Below, piece after piece: positions 1 through 8,680 of a DNA stretch of 64,000 bases. The DNA is from CAWELS01 sp964468205 (GTDB taxonomy: Bacteria; Acidobacteriota; Terriglobia; Bryobacterales; Bryobacteraceae). Positions within the stretch are counted from its first letter, which is position 1. Each line of letters opens with the position of its first letter. Under the pieces are notes generated by a model that did not search any database, was not told the DNA's origin, and worked only from the letters and a program-made list of their open reading frames with translations. The DNA lies in the NCBI GenBank assembly GCA_964468205.1, contig CAYXVG010000004.1, positions 62,001 through 126,000 on the forward strand, read 5' to 3'. A program made the position numbers and the translations under genes.

Positions 1-891
1 CTCCGCGTCGCCCGCGGCTTCACCGGGCGGGACCTGACCATCAAGTTCGAGGGCTGCTACCACGGCCACGTCGATTCCCTGCTCGTCAAAGCCGGCTCCG
101 GCGTGGCGACGCTCGGCATTCCCGACACCGCGGGCGTGCCCGCCGCATTCGCCGAAACCACCATCACGCTGCCGTTCAACTCCATTCCCGCCGTCGAGGA
201 AGCCTTCTCGGAGAAGGGCGGCCAAATCGCCGCGGTCATCGTCGAGCCGATCGCCGGCAACATGGGCTGCGTGCCGCCCGCGCCGGGTTTCCTCGAATGC
301 CTCCGCGGACTATGCACTAGATACGGCGCGGTGCTCATCTTCGACGAGGTGATGACCGGCTTCCGCGTCGCCCACGGAGGAGCCCAGCAGATCTACGGCG
401 TGATTCCCGACATGACCGCGCTCGGTAAGGTGATCGGCGGCGGCTTGCCCATCGCGGCCTACGGCGGCCGCCGGGACATCATGTCCACCGTGGCCCCATC
501 CGGCCCCGTTTACCAGGCGGGTACCCTCTCCGGCAACCCCCTCGCCGTCAGCGCCGGACTGGCCGTGCTGCGTGAGCTAAAGGCGCATCTGGAGATCTAC
601 GAAATCCTCGAAGCCCGCGGCGCCCAACTCACCGCCGACCCCCCGCCCGGAACCACCGTCAACCGCGTCGGCTCCATGTTCACGTTCTTCTTCACCGAAA
701 ACGCGGTCACGGACTACGCCAGCGCCAAGACCAGCGACACCAAACGCTTCGCCCGCTTCCACCGGGCCATGCTCGAAGCCGGAATCTACCTCGCCCCCTC
801 CCAATTCGAGGCGGGGTTCATCTCCACCACCCACTCCCAGGAAGATATCGCTAGAACGGCGGCTGCGGCGAAGAAGGCGGCCGCAGCCTGA
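1..891 (+). CDS. hemL: Glutamate-1-semialdehyde 2,1-aminomutase, 5' end missing
   Basis: PLP-dependent enzyme that converts glutamate-1-semialdehyde to 5-aminolevulinate, the precursor of tetrapyrroles, in the cytoplasm. The frame is open from base 1, so the gene starts before the window; 296 residues remain of a family that is usually about 425. The first visible residues include EGCYHGHVDS, typical of the family. Further on come the PLP-pocket segment IFDEVMTGFR and the lysine segment ALGKVIGGGLP, whose Lys forms the Schiff base. The C-terminus ends in an Ala/Lys-rich tail. The last 41 bases overlap the convergent gene 851-1387. The family call is secure; the true start cannot be seen. Confidence 0.95.
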   Translation, partial: LRVARGFTGRDLTIKFEGCYHGHVDSLLVKAGSGVATLGIPDTAGVPAAFAETTITLPFNSIPAVEEAFSEKGGQIAAVIVEPIAGNMGCVPPAPGFLECLRGLCTRYGAVLIFDEVMTGFRVAHGGAQQIYGVIPDMTALGKVIGGGLPIAAYGGRRDIMSTVAPSGPVYQAGTLSGNPLAVSAGLAVLRELKAHLEIYEILEARGAQLTADPPPGTTVNRVGSMFTFFFTENAVTDYASAKTSDTKRFARFHRAMLEAGIYLAPSQFEAGFISTTHSQEDIARTAAAAKKAAAA

Positions 892-1387
892 CCGATTCGA
901 GGATCCGCCGGCCCGACCAGTACGCAACGGCCAGGAAGAACAACAAACTGCAGCCGACGATCGTGTGGCGGCGTCCCCGGCTCAACAGGCTGGGCCGGAA
1001 CAGGCCCTCTTCCGCGAATCTCAGGCGGACTGCCAGCGCCAGCTCAGCGTCCGTATCCATCCGGCGGCCATCGAATCCCACTTGGTAGTCTCCCGCCACC
1101 GCCGCCGGAAAACGAAAGCGTCCCGCCGCCTGGCCGGGAATCAATCGTAGATAGGCGGAATCCTGCCCTTGCTGATTGCTGTTCCGCATGCCCGGCCCCA
1201 CCAAGGCGACGTCGACCTCCGGACCGCCCCGCAAGACGCGGTAGTCCACTTCGATCACCGCCTGCTCTTGCTTGAGCGTCAGATTCACCGCCCGCACCTG
1301 CCCCTTGGCCAGCGGAATCGTGTCTTCCACCACCACCAGCGTATCCGGCGCCGCCTGCGCCAGCAGTAGAACAAGCAAGGGAATCAT
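851..1387 (-). CDS. Exported single-pass membrane protein with a GOLD/emp24-like fold (tentative)
   Basis: A 178-residue protein with an N-terminal signal peptide (MIPLLVLLLAQAAP), an all-beta central part of about 110 residues and one C-terminal membrane segment (around residues 144-160, CSLLFFLAVAYWSG) followed by a basic tail. This layout, together with the segment GDYQVGFDGRRM near residue 100, resembles GOLD-domain proteins of the emp24/p24 type, but I could not run a profile search. Its ATG shares one base with the stop of the upstream amidohydrolase gene (TGATG at 1385-1389), so the two are probably translationally coupled. Its 3' end runs 41 bases into the convergent hemL. That it is a protein gene is likely; the fold is an inference. 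Confidence 0.6.
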   Translation of the reverse strand: MIPLLVLLLAQAAPDTLVVVEDTIPLAKGQVRAVNLTLKQEQAVIEVDYRVLRGGPEVDVALVGPGMRNSNQQGQDSAYLRLIPGQAAGRFRFPAAVAGDYQVGFDGRRMDTDAELALAVRLRFAEEGLFRPSLLSRGRRHTIVGCSLLFFLAVAYWSGRRILESVRLRPPSSPQPPF

Positions 1388-3009
1388 CAGTTCTCCGGGT
1401 AGACGATCTCTCCGCCCAGCACCGTCATCGTGACGCGGGTCTTGAGAATCTCTTTCGGCTCCACCTTCATAATGTCACGGGAGAGGACCACGAAATCGGC
1501 CAGCTTGCCCGGCGTGATCGATCCCTTCCGGTGTTCGTCGAACGAGGCGTAAGCTCCCCACAGCGTCCAACTCTTGAGCGCCTCGTCCCGCGTCATCCGC
1601 TGGCTGGGCATCCACCCTCCCTCGGGCTTGCCGTCGTGATCCTGCCGCGTAATCGCGGCGTAGAATCCCCACAGCGGATTCGGATCCTCCACCGGGAAAT
1701 CCGACCCGTTCGGAGCCGGCAGCCCCATATCTAAAAAGCGCCTCCATGCATAAGCGCCCTTGATCCGGGCCGCGCCCACGCGCTCCTCCGCCCAGCGCAT
1801 ATCGCTGGTGGCGTGCGTGGCCTGCACCGACGGCAGCACGGAGTATTTCTCGAACAGCGCGAAATCCTCTGGAGCCACGATCTGCGCGTGCTCCACCCGA
1901 AACCGCCGATCGTTCCGGCCGCCCAGCGCCCTTCCATAGGCGGCGAGCACCTCGTGGTTCGCCCGGTCGCCGATCGCGTGCGTGTTCACCTGGAATCCGT
2001 GCTTCACCGCCGCCCGCGCCACTCGCTCCACGGCCTCCCCATCGGTGATCAACAGACCGCGGTTCCGCGAATCGTCCGAGTACGGCTCCTTCATCGCCGC
2101 CCCGCGCGAGCCGAGCGCCCCGTCGCCCATCAGCTTGATGCTGCGCACCGTCAGGTAATCGCCAAACTCCGGTCCGCGGCGCAGGTACTCCTCCCACAAC
2201 CTGCCTTCTCCCCCGATCATCGCGTACACCCGCACCGGCAGGCTCTTCGCTGCTATCAGTTCCTTGTAAGCCTCGATCTCCGTCCTGCTCACCCCCGCGT
2301 CATGCACCCCGGTGAGCCCCAACCGCGCGCACTCCCGCGCCGCCCGCGCCACCCGCTCCTTGATCTGCGCCGGCGTGGCCTCCGGAATCCGCGAGCGCAC
2401 CAGTCCCTGGGCTCGGTCGATCAGCACGCCCGCCGGAACCCCGGCGCCGTCCTTCAGGATCTTGCCGCCCGGCGGGTCCGGCGTCGACGCGGTGACCCCG
2501 GCGATCTCGAGCGCCATGCGGTTCGCCCAACCGGCGTGGCCATCCACCCGCGTAAGGTACACCGGATGCTCCGGCGCCCCCTCCGAAAGCTGATCCGCAT
2601 TGGGGAATTGCTGCCCCGGCCAGCGCGTGTGGTCCCAGGAGCGCCCCAGTATCCATTCCCCCTCCGGCGTCTTCGCGGCGGCAGCCCGAACCATCTCCAC
2701 GATCTGGTCCGCCGAACGCGCCGGGCGGAGGTCGAGAACCTCCAGACTCTGCCCCAGGCCCGCCATGTGCGCGTGAGAATCGATCAGCCCCGGAATGATC
2801 GCCGCGCCCCCCGCGTCAATCACCTTCGTCGCCGGCCCGCGGTGCTCGGAAACATCCTCGCCCACGGCCAGGAACTTCCCGTCTTTCACCGCCAGGGATG
2901 ACGCTTCCGGCCGCGCCCCGTCTACAGTATAAATATGGGCGTTCACGACGATAAGATCCGCCGCCGGCGCCGCCATCTCCGCGGCCAGGAGGACTAAAAT
3001 AGGGAACAT
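1387..3009 (-). CDS. Exported amidohydrolase (YtcJ/AepA-like)
   Basis: Metal-dependent amidohydrolase of the YtcJ type, 540 residues, substrate unknown. The first metal motif is seen in GLIDSHAHM near residue 80; later come VDGHAGWANR, VNTHAIGDRANHEVL and a C-terminal NGSDFPVEDPNPLWG segment, all typical of this subfamily. I chose the start at 3009 because it gives a short hydrophobic export signal (MFPILVLLAAEMAAPAA); the open frame continues 54 codons further upstream without family similarity. A second possible start is Met at 2976. The start at 3009 overlaps the divergent ATG at 3008, an unusual arrangement. It is probably co-transcribed with the GOLD-like gene downstream. Confidence 0.88.
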   Translation of the reverse strand: MFPILVLLAAEMAAPAADLIVVNAHIYTVDGARPEASSLAVKDGKFLAVGEDVSEHRGPATKVIDAGGAAIIPGLIDSHAHMAGLGQSLEVLDLRPARSADQIVEMVRAAAAKTPEGEWILGRSWDHTRWPGQQFPNADQLSEGAPEHPVYLTRVDGHAGWANRMALEIAGVTASTPDPPGGKILKDGAGVPAGVLIDRAQGLVRSRIPEATPAQIKERVARAARECARLGLTGVHDAGVSRTEIEAYKELIAAKSLPVRVYAMIGGEGRLWEEYLRRGPEFGDYLTVRSIKLMGDGALGSRGAAMKEPYSDDSRNRGLLITDGEAVERVARAAVKHGFQVNTHAIGDRANHEVLAAYGRALGGRNDRRFRVEHAQIVAPEDFALFEKYSVLPSVQATHATSDMRWAEERVGAARIKGAYAWRRFLDMGLPAPNGSDFPVEDPNPLWGFYAAITRQDHDGKPEGGWMPSQRMTRDEALKSWTLWGAYASFDEHRKGSITPGKLADFVVLSRDIMKVEPKEILKTRVTMTVLGGEIVYPEN

Positions 3010-3940
3010 GAGTGACAGTATTACATATCCCTCCGCCCCCTCAGCGGAGGTCGAAAAGAAGGAAATCTCCACGTGGAAGTCAGTCGTTTGTGTTGTTTCC
3101 GCGGTGCTGCTGTCTATCATCATGGTGGTCGCCGGAGTCTGGAAGATCACCGCTCCGGTGGAGTGGGCCACCCGGATGAATCAGGCGTTGCTGCCGGCCG
3201 TGCTCAGCCTCCCCGCCGCCGTGATGTTCGGCGTTTCCGAAACCTTCAGCGGCATCCTGTTGCTCATACCCCGCTTCCGGCGTTGGGGAGCGGTCATCGC
3301 CGGCCTCCTGCTCATCGCCTTCATGGCCTACTTCGCTCTGTTTTATGACCAGCTCATGGGCGATGACTGCAGTTGCTTCCCCTGGATCCAGCGAACCGTC
3401 GGACCCGGCTTCTTCATCAGTGACGCGGCCATGCTCGCGCTCGCCGTCTTCGCCTACATCTGGGCAAAGCCGTCACACAGCCTCAAGACCGCCGGACTCA
3501 TCCTCGCGGCAGTCGCCGTCTTTGCCGGCGTGTCGCTCGGCCTGTCGCTATCAGGCACGCAAGGAAAACTGGCGCCCGCCACCATCGAGATCGCCGGCGC
3601 GCCGTACAACCTGCACGAAGGCAAGGCCTACCTCTACTTCTTCGACCCCGAATGCACCCACTGCCTGTTCTCGGCCCGGGATATGGCCGGCTACAACTGG
3701 AACGAGGTACAGATCATCATGGTCCCCACGGAGCGGAAGCAACTCGCCGAGGCGTTTCTGGAAGCCTCAGGACTAAGCGCGCCCATCACTTCCAGTTCCG
3801 AATCGCTTCGGGAGGTCTATTCATTCGGAGATCCGCCGTTCGCCGTCGCTCTCGAAAACGGCCGCACCTTGAAGCAACTTACGGTCTTCGAAGGCGAGGA
3901 ACCAGCCGCCTCGCTCGAAGCCATCGGCTTCATCCGCTGA
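3008..3940 (+). CDS. MauE/DoxX-type membrane protein with C-terminal thioredoxin-like domain
   Basis: A 310-residue protein in two halves. The first 180 residues hold about five membrane helices of the MauE/DoxX kind (TM1 near 23-45 followed by VWKITAP) and a periplasmic-side CSCF pair (GDDCSCFPW). The last 110 residues look like a soluble thioredoxin-type domain with a CxxC-like motif in PECTHCLF. MauE proteins help deliver or form disulfides in methylamine dehydrogenase; here no such enzyme is nearby, so a general periplasmic redox role is more likely. An AGGAGG lies at 2987-2992, rather far (15 bases) from the ATG, and AGGGA sits 2 bases before it. The ATG overlaps the divergent amidohydrolase ATG. 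Confidence 0.8.
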   Translation: MSDSITYPSAPSAEVEKKEISTWKSVVCVVSAVLLSIIMVVAGVWKITAPVEWATRMNQALLPAVLSLPAAVMFGVSETFSGILLLIPRFRRWGAVIAGLLLIAFMAYFALFYDQLMGDDCSCFPWIQRTVGPGFFISDAAMLALAVFAYIWAKPSHSLKTAGLILAAVAVFAGVSLGLSLSGTQGKLAPATIEIAGAPYNLHEGKAYLYFFDPECTHCLFSARDMAGYNWNEVQIIMVPTERKQLAEAFLEASGLSAPITSSSESLREVYSFGDPPFAVALENGRTLKQLTVFEGEEPAASLEAIGFIR

Positions 3941-3963
3941 CACTCACGGCGGCATCCAATGAA

Positions 3964-3996
3964 AACGCCCCGCTCCGGAATCCCGGGCGGGGCGTT
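3964..3996. terminator. Bidirectional terminator hairpin
   Basis: A perfect 10-bp stem (AACGCCCCGC at 3964-3973 with its complement at 3987-3996) around a 13-base loop, between two convergent genes (ends at 3940 and 4020). A-rich before and T-containing after, so it could serve both strands. Confidence 0.75.
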
Positions 3997-4019
3997 CTAT
4001 TCGGTGGATGCCGTTCTGT

Positions 4020-5036
4020 CTAGTTCCGGCGCTTCAGTGTTGGCCGTTCTTCCTGATCCTCGGACTCGGGAATCTCGTTTCCTTCCGAGTCCACCCGTCC
4101 GGAACCCTTCTTCTTCAACTGGGGCCGGTTCGGGTCCTTGTCATCGTCGACCACCCGCCGGTTGTGGTAAGCGGCGAGGCGCTCCCGGACACTATTGAAC
4201 TCCGATGTCGTCACCACGTATTCCGGCTTGGATGCGAGGATCTCCTGGATATTCTGTTGAGCGAAATCAATCCGGTCACCGGTCGGCGGGTGCGAGGCGA
4301 AGATCTTCGCCATCGTGCCGGGCTTGCGTTTCTCGGCCGCCTGCAGCTTCTCGAAGAAATCGACAAACGCGGTGGGGTCGTAGCCCGCCTTATAGAGATA
4401 CTGGAGCCCTAACAAGTCCGCCTCCTTCTCGAATCCGCGGGAGAATTTGAGGAAACCCATCGGTACCAGGACGCTGGCCGCTTGGCGAACCGCGTACCCG
4501 CCCCAACCGCCCATGAAGATCAGCGGAATGGATGCAATGTTGGCAATCTGGCCGCGCGTCGCCTGCCGCGTCCCGTGCCGGGCGGCAATGTGCGCGATTT
4601 CGTGGGCCATCACCCCAGCCAGCTCCGCTTCGGTTTCAGCCCGCAGAATCAGCCCGCTGTTCACGAAGAAAAACCCGCCGGGCAAGGCGAACGCATTGAC
4701 CTCGTCGCTGTCGATCACCTTAATCGAAACCGGAACCTTCACGTCGGAATTCCGGACGAGGTTCTGCCCCACTCGATTCACATACTCTGTTACGACTGGA
4801 TCCTCGACCAGCTTCGCCTGGCGCTCGATCTCCTGCGCATACCGCTTGCCCATGCGGATCTCTTTCTCGATCGAATAGAAGTTGGGGCCCTTACCGTCGA
4901 CGTCCCGGTCTCCGATCATCTCCGGGTCCTTCTTCGGTTTCAAATCCTTATCTTCGTCGGCTGCCATCAGCCCGGACGGAGACAGAAGTAACATGGCCGC
5001 AATCAAGGCCATTAAAGCTCTCGCGTTCTGCCGCAT
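4020..5036 (-). CDS. M48 family metalloprotease, exported
   Basis: Zinc metallopeptidase of the M48 (HtpX/BepA-like) family, 338 residues. An export signal covers about residues 1-25. The zinc motif HEIAH is at residues 145-149, and the third ligand Glu lies in RGFEKEADLLG near residue 205. The motif FALPGGFFFVNSGL before the active site is typical of the exported, BepA/LoiP-like branch that acts on outer-membrane proteins. I preferred the ATG at 5036 over the ATG 12 codons upstream because AAGGAG lies at 5044-5049 with good spacing and the protein then begins with a clean signal peptide. The C-terminal 60 residues are charged and look disordered. Confidence 0.93.
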   Translation of the reverse strand: MRQNARALMALIAAMLLLSPSGLMAADEDKDLKPKKDPEMIGDRDVDGKGPNFYSIEKEIRMGKRYAQEIERQAKLVEDPVVTEYVNRVGQNLVRNSDVKVPVSIKVIDSDEVNAFALPGGFFFVNSGLILRAETEAELAGVMAHEIAHIAARHGTRQATRGQIANIASIPLIFMGGWGGYAVRQAASVLVPMGFLKFSRGFEKEADLLGLQYLYKAGYDPTAFVDFFEKLQAAEKRKPGTMAKIFASHPPTGDRIDFAQQNIQEILASKPEYVVTTSEFNSVRERLAAYHNRRVVDDDKDPNRPQLKKKGSGRVDSEGNEIPESEDQEERPTLKRRN

Positions 5037-5300
5037 GGGCTTGCTCCTTCCCAGGTTCTGCCCTAAAACCATTATAGGGTCGTTGCCCGCCGGAGCGGAC
5101 TATTCCTTCGCCGCCCTTGTCCCCGCTCACGCCTGCGGCGAACATTACGCCCTACCCTAATAACGCAACGGAAGCGGAACCGGTTACGGCCGGCATATAA
5201 ACTCTGCTTGAACCTTCGGATGTCCCGTCCCGCCGCCATGAGTCACGAAATGACACGCTTCCCGCAATCCGGCTGCCTTCCAAGGGTAGACTGAAGGCTT

Positions 5301-6416
5301 ATGCCGAATCTCTGGGAAAAGGAGCGGAGCCAGTTTCCCGTAACCGGACAGCTCATCTATCTGAACCACGCCGCCGTCGCCCCCCTCGTCAAACCGGCCG
5401 CCGAAGCAATGCGCTGGCTCGCCGGCGATGCCTGCGAATTCGGCTCCCTCCACTATTCCCAGTGGATGGACGCCTACGAAGGCGTCCGGCGGGCCGCGGC
5501 CCGCCTGATCAACGCCGACAAAAGTGAAATCGCCATTGTAAAGAACACCTCCGAGGGCATCGCCACCATCGCCATCGGCATCGACTGGCGCGCCGGAGAC
5601 AAAGTGGTCGCCTTCACCGAGGAATTCCCGGCTAACCTCTATCCCTGGAAGCGCTTGGAAGCGCAGGGCGTCAACGTCGAATGGCTTTCCATCCAGGATC
5701 CGCTCGAAAAGATCGACACCGCCTGCCAGGGCGCGCGCCTGCTCGCCATCAGCTTCGTCAACTACCTCAGCGGCTATCGCGTGGACCTGGAGGCTATTGG
5801 AGAGATCTGCCGCCGCCGGAATTGTTTCTACTTCGTCGACGCCATCCAGGGCATGGGGGCGTTCCCGATCGACGTCCGCGCCGCCGGAATCGACGCCCTC
5901 TCCGCCGACGGGCACAAGTGGCTGCTCGGCCCCGAGGGCTGCGGCGTCCTCTACGTGAGAAGCGGCGTTCAGGACGAGATCGAGCCGGTCGAATTCGGCT
6001 GGACCAACGTCGCCCGCTACGCCGACTACGCCAACCGCGACATGACCCTCCGCCCCGACGCCGGTCGCTACGAGCCAGGCACGCTGAACACCATCGGCTG
6101 CTTCGGCCTGCGGGCGGCGATGGAATACCTGCTCGGCGTCGGCATCGGCAATATCGCCGCCGCCGTGCGGGAGCGCGCCGCGCAGGTCGCCTCCGGGGTC
6201 CGCGCCAAGGGGTACGAGGTACTCTGCAACGACTCCCCCGAAACCAGCTCCGGTATTGTAAGCTTTCGCAAGGAAGACCACGACTGCCGGATGTTGGTGA
6301 AGATTCTCAAGGACGCGGGCGCGCTGGCCGCCCCGAGACAGGGCTGGGTGCGAACCTCGCCGCATTTCTACATTAGCCCCGAAGACGTGGAAAAGGTGTT
6401 GGAGGTGTTGCCGTGA
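5301..6416 (+). CDS. Class V aminotransferase (cysteine desulfurase/selenocysteine lyase-like)
   Basis: PLP enzyme of fold type I, aminotransferase class V, 371 residues. The PLP lysine is K206 in SADGHKWLLGPEG, and the PLP-ring aspartate is D180 in FYFVDAIQGMG. It has no obvious conserved cysteine loop near the C-terminus, so it may be a desulfurase-like enzyme of other function rather than IscS/SufS. The next gene starts inside its stop codon (GTGA, 6413-6416), which indicates an operon. Given that selD in this window is a selenoprotein gene, a selenocysteine lyase role is worth testing, but nothing in the sequence demands it. Confidence 0.88.
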   Translation: MPNLWEKERSQFPVTGQLIYLNHAAVAPLVKPAAEAMRWLAGDACEFGSLHYSQWMDAYEGVRRAAARLINADKSEIAIVKNTSEGIATIAIGIDWRAGDKVVAFTEEFPANLYPWKRLEAQGVNVEWLSIQDPLEKIDTACQGARLLAISFVNYLSGYRVDLEAIGEICRRRNCFYFVDAIQGMGAFPIDVRAAGIDALSADGHKWLLGPEGCGVLYVRSGVQDEIEPVEFGWTNVARYADYANRDMTLRPDAGRYEPGTLNTIGCFGLRAAMEYLLGVGIGNIAAAVRERAAQVASGVRAKGYEVLCNDSPETSSGIVSFRKEDHDCRMLVKILKDAGALAAPRQGWVRTSPHFYISPEDVEKVLEVLP

Positions 6417-7048
6417 AACCTGATTCAGAACAATTCGGACGAAGAACCTTCTTCGCGGGCGCCCTGTCGCTCGCCGCGGCGGCCGCTCAGCCCCTGCGCG
6501 CGGACCAACTGACCGGCGGCGAGCGCAACCGCGCCGTGAGCGAACTCCACGCCACCCGCAAGCTCTTCCTCGACGCCATCGCCGGCCTGACCCCGGAGCA
6601 GTGGACGTACAAGCCGGCGCCCGGCCGCTGGTCCGTCGCCGAGATCGCCGAACACGTGACGGTCACCGAGGATCTCTACTTCAATGGCATCCGGAAAAAC
6701 GTCGCCAAGCCCCCGGAACCCGGAAAGCGTAGTGAAATCGCGGTGGAGGACGAAGCGGTGATCCCCCGCATGGCCGACCGCACCAGCAAGCGCAAGGCCG
6801 GCGAAGCCAACACCCCAACCGGCCGTTTCGCAACCCCCGCCGAAGCCGCCGCGGCCTTCAAAGCCGCCCGCGGCCGCTCCATCCACTACGTCCAGACCAC
6901 CGCAGACAACCTCCGCAACCACGCCTGGCCCCACCGCGCCTTCGGTCCCATCGACGGCTTCCAATGGATCCTCCTCGCCTGCGGCCACATCGAACGCCAC
7001 GTGGCCCAGATCAACGAGGTGAAGGCGTCGAAGAGGTGGCCGAAGTAG
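6413..7048 (+). CDS. DinB-family protein with Tat-like signal
   Basis: A 211-residue protein that begins with a twin-arginine type signal (GRRTFFAGALSLAAAAA) and continues into a four-helix DinB/YfiT-like domain. Histidines that could bind a metal are seen in EIAEHVTVTEDLY (near residue 80) and in the C-terminal CGHIERHVAQINEVK, as in thiol-dependent DinB enzymes. The start codon is a GTG overlapping the stop of the aminotransferase gene, so the pair is translationally coupled. Being exported sets it apart from cytoplasmic bacillithiol or mycothiol transferases. The actual reaction is unknown. Confidence 0.85.
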   Translation: MKPDSEQFGRRTFFAGALSLAAAAAQPLRADQLTGGERNRAVSELHATRKLFLDAIAGLTPEQWTYKPAPGRWSVAEIAEHVTVTEDLYFNGIRKNVAKPPEPGKRSEIAVEDEAVIPRMADRTSKRKAGEANTPTGRFATPAEAAAAFKAARGRSIHYVQTTADNLRNHAWPHRAFGPIDGFQWILLACGHIERHVAQINEVKASKRWPK

Positions 7049-7270
7049 TGGGGTATGTCAGCGGCTCTATTCAGCAAGCTAATCTGAAGGACTTCGGCTT
7101 CTGTTGATTGCCCGTGCAGAATGCTCGTCGCAGAATTCCCGCCAAGAGTGACAAAGCTGCGTCGATGGACATCCCGCGAAACCCAGCGGAACTCTCTGGC
7201 ATAATTACGGCGAGAGAAGATGAACAGGCCTGCCACTCTCTTAGAGCGTGGGGGCCATAAGAGGTGAGTG

Positions 7271-7654
7271 ATGTCCAACCGCCTGTGTCGTTCAATCAAT
7301 CAAACGATTCGCGAGGATCTGACCTGGAACCAAAGATGGCAAGGGCCTGACCGAGGGTTGATTTGGTGCTGGGAACGAGGGAGACAATACCGCGACGAAG
7401 ACCCAGCGCGAACCGCGCGAGCGGAAAAAGGTGAGCTTGTAATGGATGCCTGGAAGGGAGGCGTTGAGAGGAGGCTGCAAGTCGATAGGAAAAGTGGGGC
7501 TTTAAACTATCTTGCGACTTGGCAAGGAATGCGGGGCGAAGACTTGGATATCGACCTTGAAGGCGAAACTACCATCGTTTGTTCTCGAACCGGCCAGGCG
7601 GTTGTCTTCAGTGCGCATCCAGTAGATGATGATCAGCAGCAGCTTCCGGAATAG
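7271..7654 (+). CDS. Hypothetical protein, accessory region
   Basis: An open frame of 127 codons with a plausible ribosome site (GAGGTG at 7261-7266, four bases before the ATG). The product is soluble, acidic at the C-terminus and rich in Trp and Arg in its first half; I do not recognise a family. It opens the stretch of broken toxin-antitoxin genes, and base composition here is less GC-rich than in the genes before it. It could be a horizontally acquired gene or a chance frame. Confidence 0.4.
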   Translation: MSNRLCRSINQTIREDLTWNQRWQGPDRGLIWCWERGRQYRDEDPARTARAEKGELVMDAWKGGVERRLQVDRKSGALNYLATWQGMRGEDLDIDLEGETTIVCSRTGQAVVFSAHPVDDDQQQLPE

Positions 7655-7661
7655 TCCAGAG

Positions 7662-7886
7662 ATGTCGCAACAACCAGAACCGGGCTACCTCGGATTCACA
7701 GCTATAGATGTAGAGACAGCTAACGCGGATATGTCCTCGATTTGCCAGATTGGTCTGGCTCGCTGCGAAGGAGGGGCTATCGTCGATACGTGGTCGAATT
7801 ACATCGACCCTGAAGATGATTTCAGCCCAGTCAATATCTCAATCCACGGGACAGTAAATGGCCGTGCCGCCGCGGAAAGCCAGTGA
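7662..7886 (+). pseudogene. DEDDh exonuclease (DnaQ/RNase T-like), C-terminal part lost
   Basis: The N-terminal 60 residues match the Exo I region of DnaQ-like 3'-5' exonucleases: FTAIDVETANADMSSICQIG carries the catalytic D-x-E pair, followed by a segment ending in VNISIHG where the family normally continues with the helix after 'IHGI'. At about position 7850 the similarity stops and a short foreign tail leads to a stop at 7886. On the other strand the same point ends the AbiEii toxin fragment, so this is a deletion or recombination junction. Exo II and Exo III motifs are missing; the product cannot be an active nuclease. Confidence 0.8.
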
Positions 7887-8015
7887 CTTCGCAAGTAGCG
7901 GATGGGAGAAAATCTCAACGAGCGCCCGGCTGATAACGAGATCCTGTTCCACCTGAAACTCCTCTATCCACGGCGCCTGCGCCCGCCACTCCGTGATGTA
8001 GTCGCGTGGGATCAC
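7839..8015 (-). pseudogene. AbiEii-like nucleotidyltransferase toxin, truncated
   Basis: Reading the minus strand from a GTG at 8015 (which overlaps the antitoxin stop, GTGA) gives about 54 residues typical of the start of AbiEii/type IV toxins: PRDYITEWRAQAPW, then VEQDLVISRALVEIFSHP and LAFRGGTAIY. The GG-x-x-[YL] segment is the beginning of the nucleotidyltransferase core, but the catalytic D-x-D that should follow is gone. After the TAC at about 7854 the frame runs into the reverse of the exonuclease fragment and stops at 7839. The frame was too short to be listed by normal ORF calling. Confidence 0.78.
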
Positions 8016-8656
8016 ACTTCCGGCTCCAGGTCCGTGTTGATGAGCAGTTTCCAGCCTCTATCGCGCCGCGCACCTTCGGCATCGGTTCCGGTGAGAAGAA
8101 GAACCGTTTTGGGGGCGGCGCCCTTGACGAAGCTCTTGAGGGCGGCCGCCTTTTCACCAACCCCGGCATGCTCAAGCAAGATCCCGAGTCTTTGCCCCCA
8201 CGGAAAGGGCGCGGTTCGCGCCGCTGTCACCAGATTGTGCGGATCGATCGCCTCTGCGAGCGCGGAGAAGAGGGCTGCCACATGGTCGAGTCCCCCGGCA
8301 TGATGATGACAGCCGATGAGATCGACAGCCGTTGCCTCGGGTGTTGAGACGAGGATCGTGCCCCGCGGCGTGTTGAAAGCTTGCACAGGCGCTTCATGAA
8401 TATGCTTGTGCACCATGAAGGCCACGCGCACCTTGCCGCACCGGATTGGGCGGCGGGACTTGGCCACAACCGCCTGAAACTCCTGTGCCCGATGATGGGC
8501 CGCGCCGTGATACTGCGCCGCCAAGACTTGGCCGGACCAGAGGTGGCCCCGTGGTTGGCGACTCGTCAAAGTGAAAGGCAGGTTCAGGCTCCGCCATCGC
8601 CGTTCCGGGAAAGCGTGCGTTGGACGGTACCGGGCACTCGGCCGTCTAACGCCCAA
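8012..8656 (-). pseudogene. AbiEi-like antitoxin, decayed 5' half
   Basis: The frame encodes the C-terminal domain of type IV antitoxins of the AbiEi family. From about residue 44 one sees VLAAQYHGAAHHRAQ, then ILVSTPEATAVDLIG, and then GGLDHVAALFSALAE and a QRLGILLEHAG motif. Upstream of about position 8540 the similarity stops in this frame, and no winged-helix N-terminus is present. Fragments that could belong appear in the next frame, so a frameshift or deletion is likely. It directly precedes the truncated toxin (GTGA overlap), the usual order of the pair. Without its DNA-binding half and without a toxin, this is a remnant. Confidence 0.7.
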
Positions 8657-8680
8657 CCCGCTGAAGCTACAGGATGCACG

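Noticed and set aside
5184..6365. A 393-codon minus-strand frame
   Set aside because: Antisense of the class V aminotransferase, which has clear family motifs on the plus strand.
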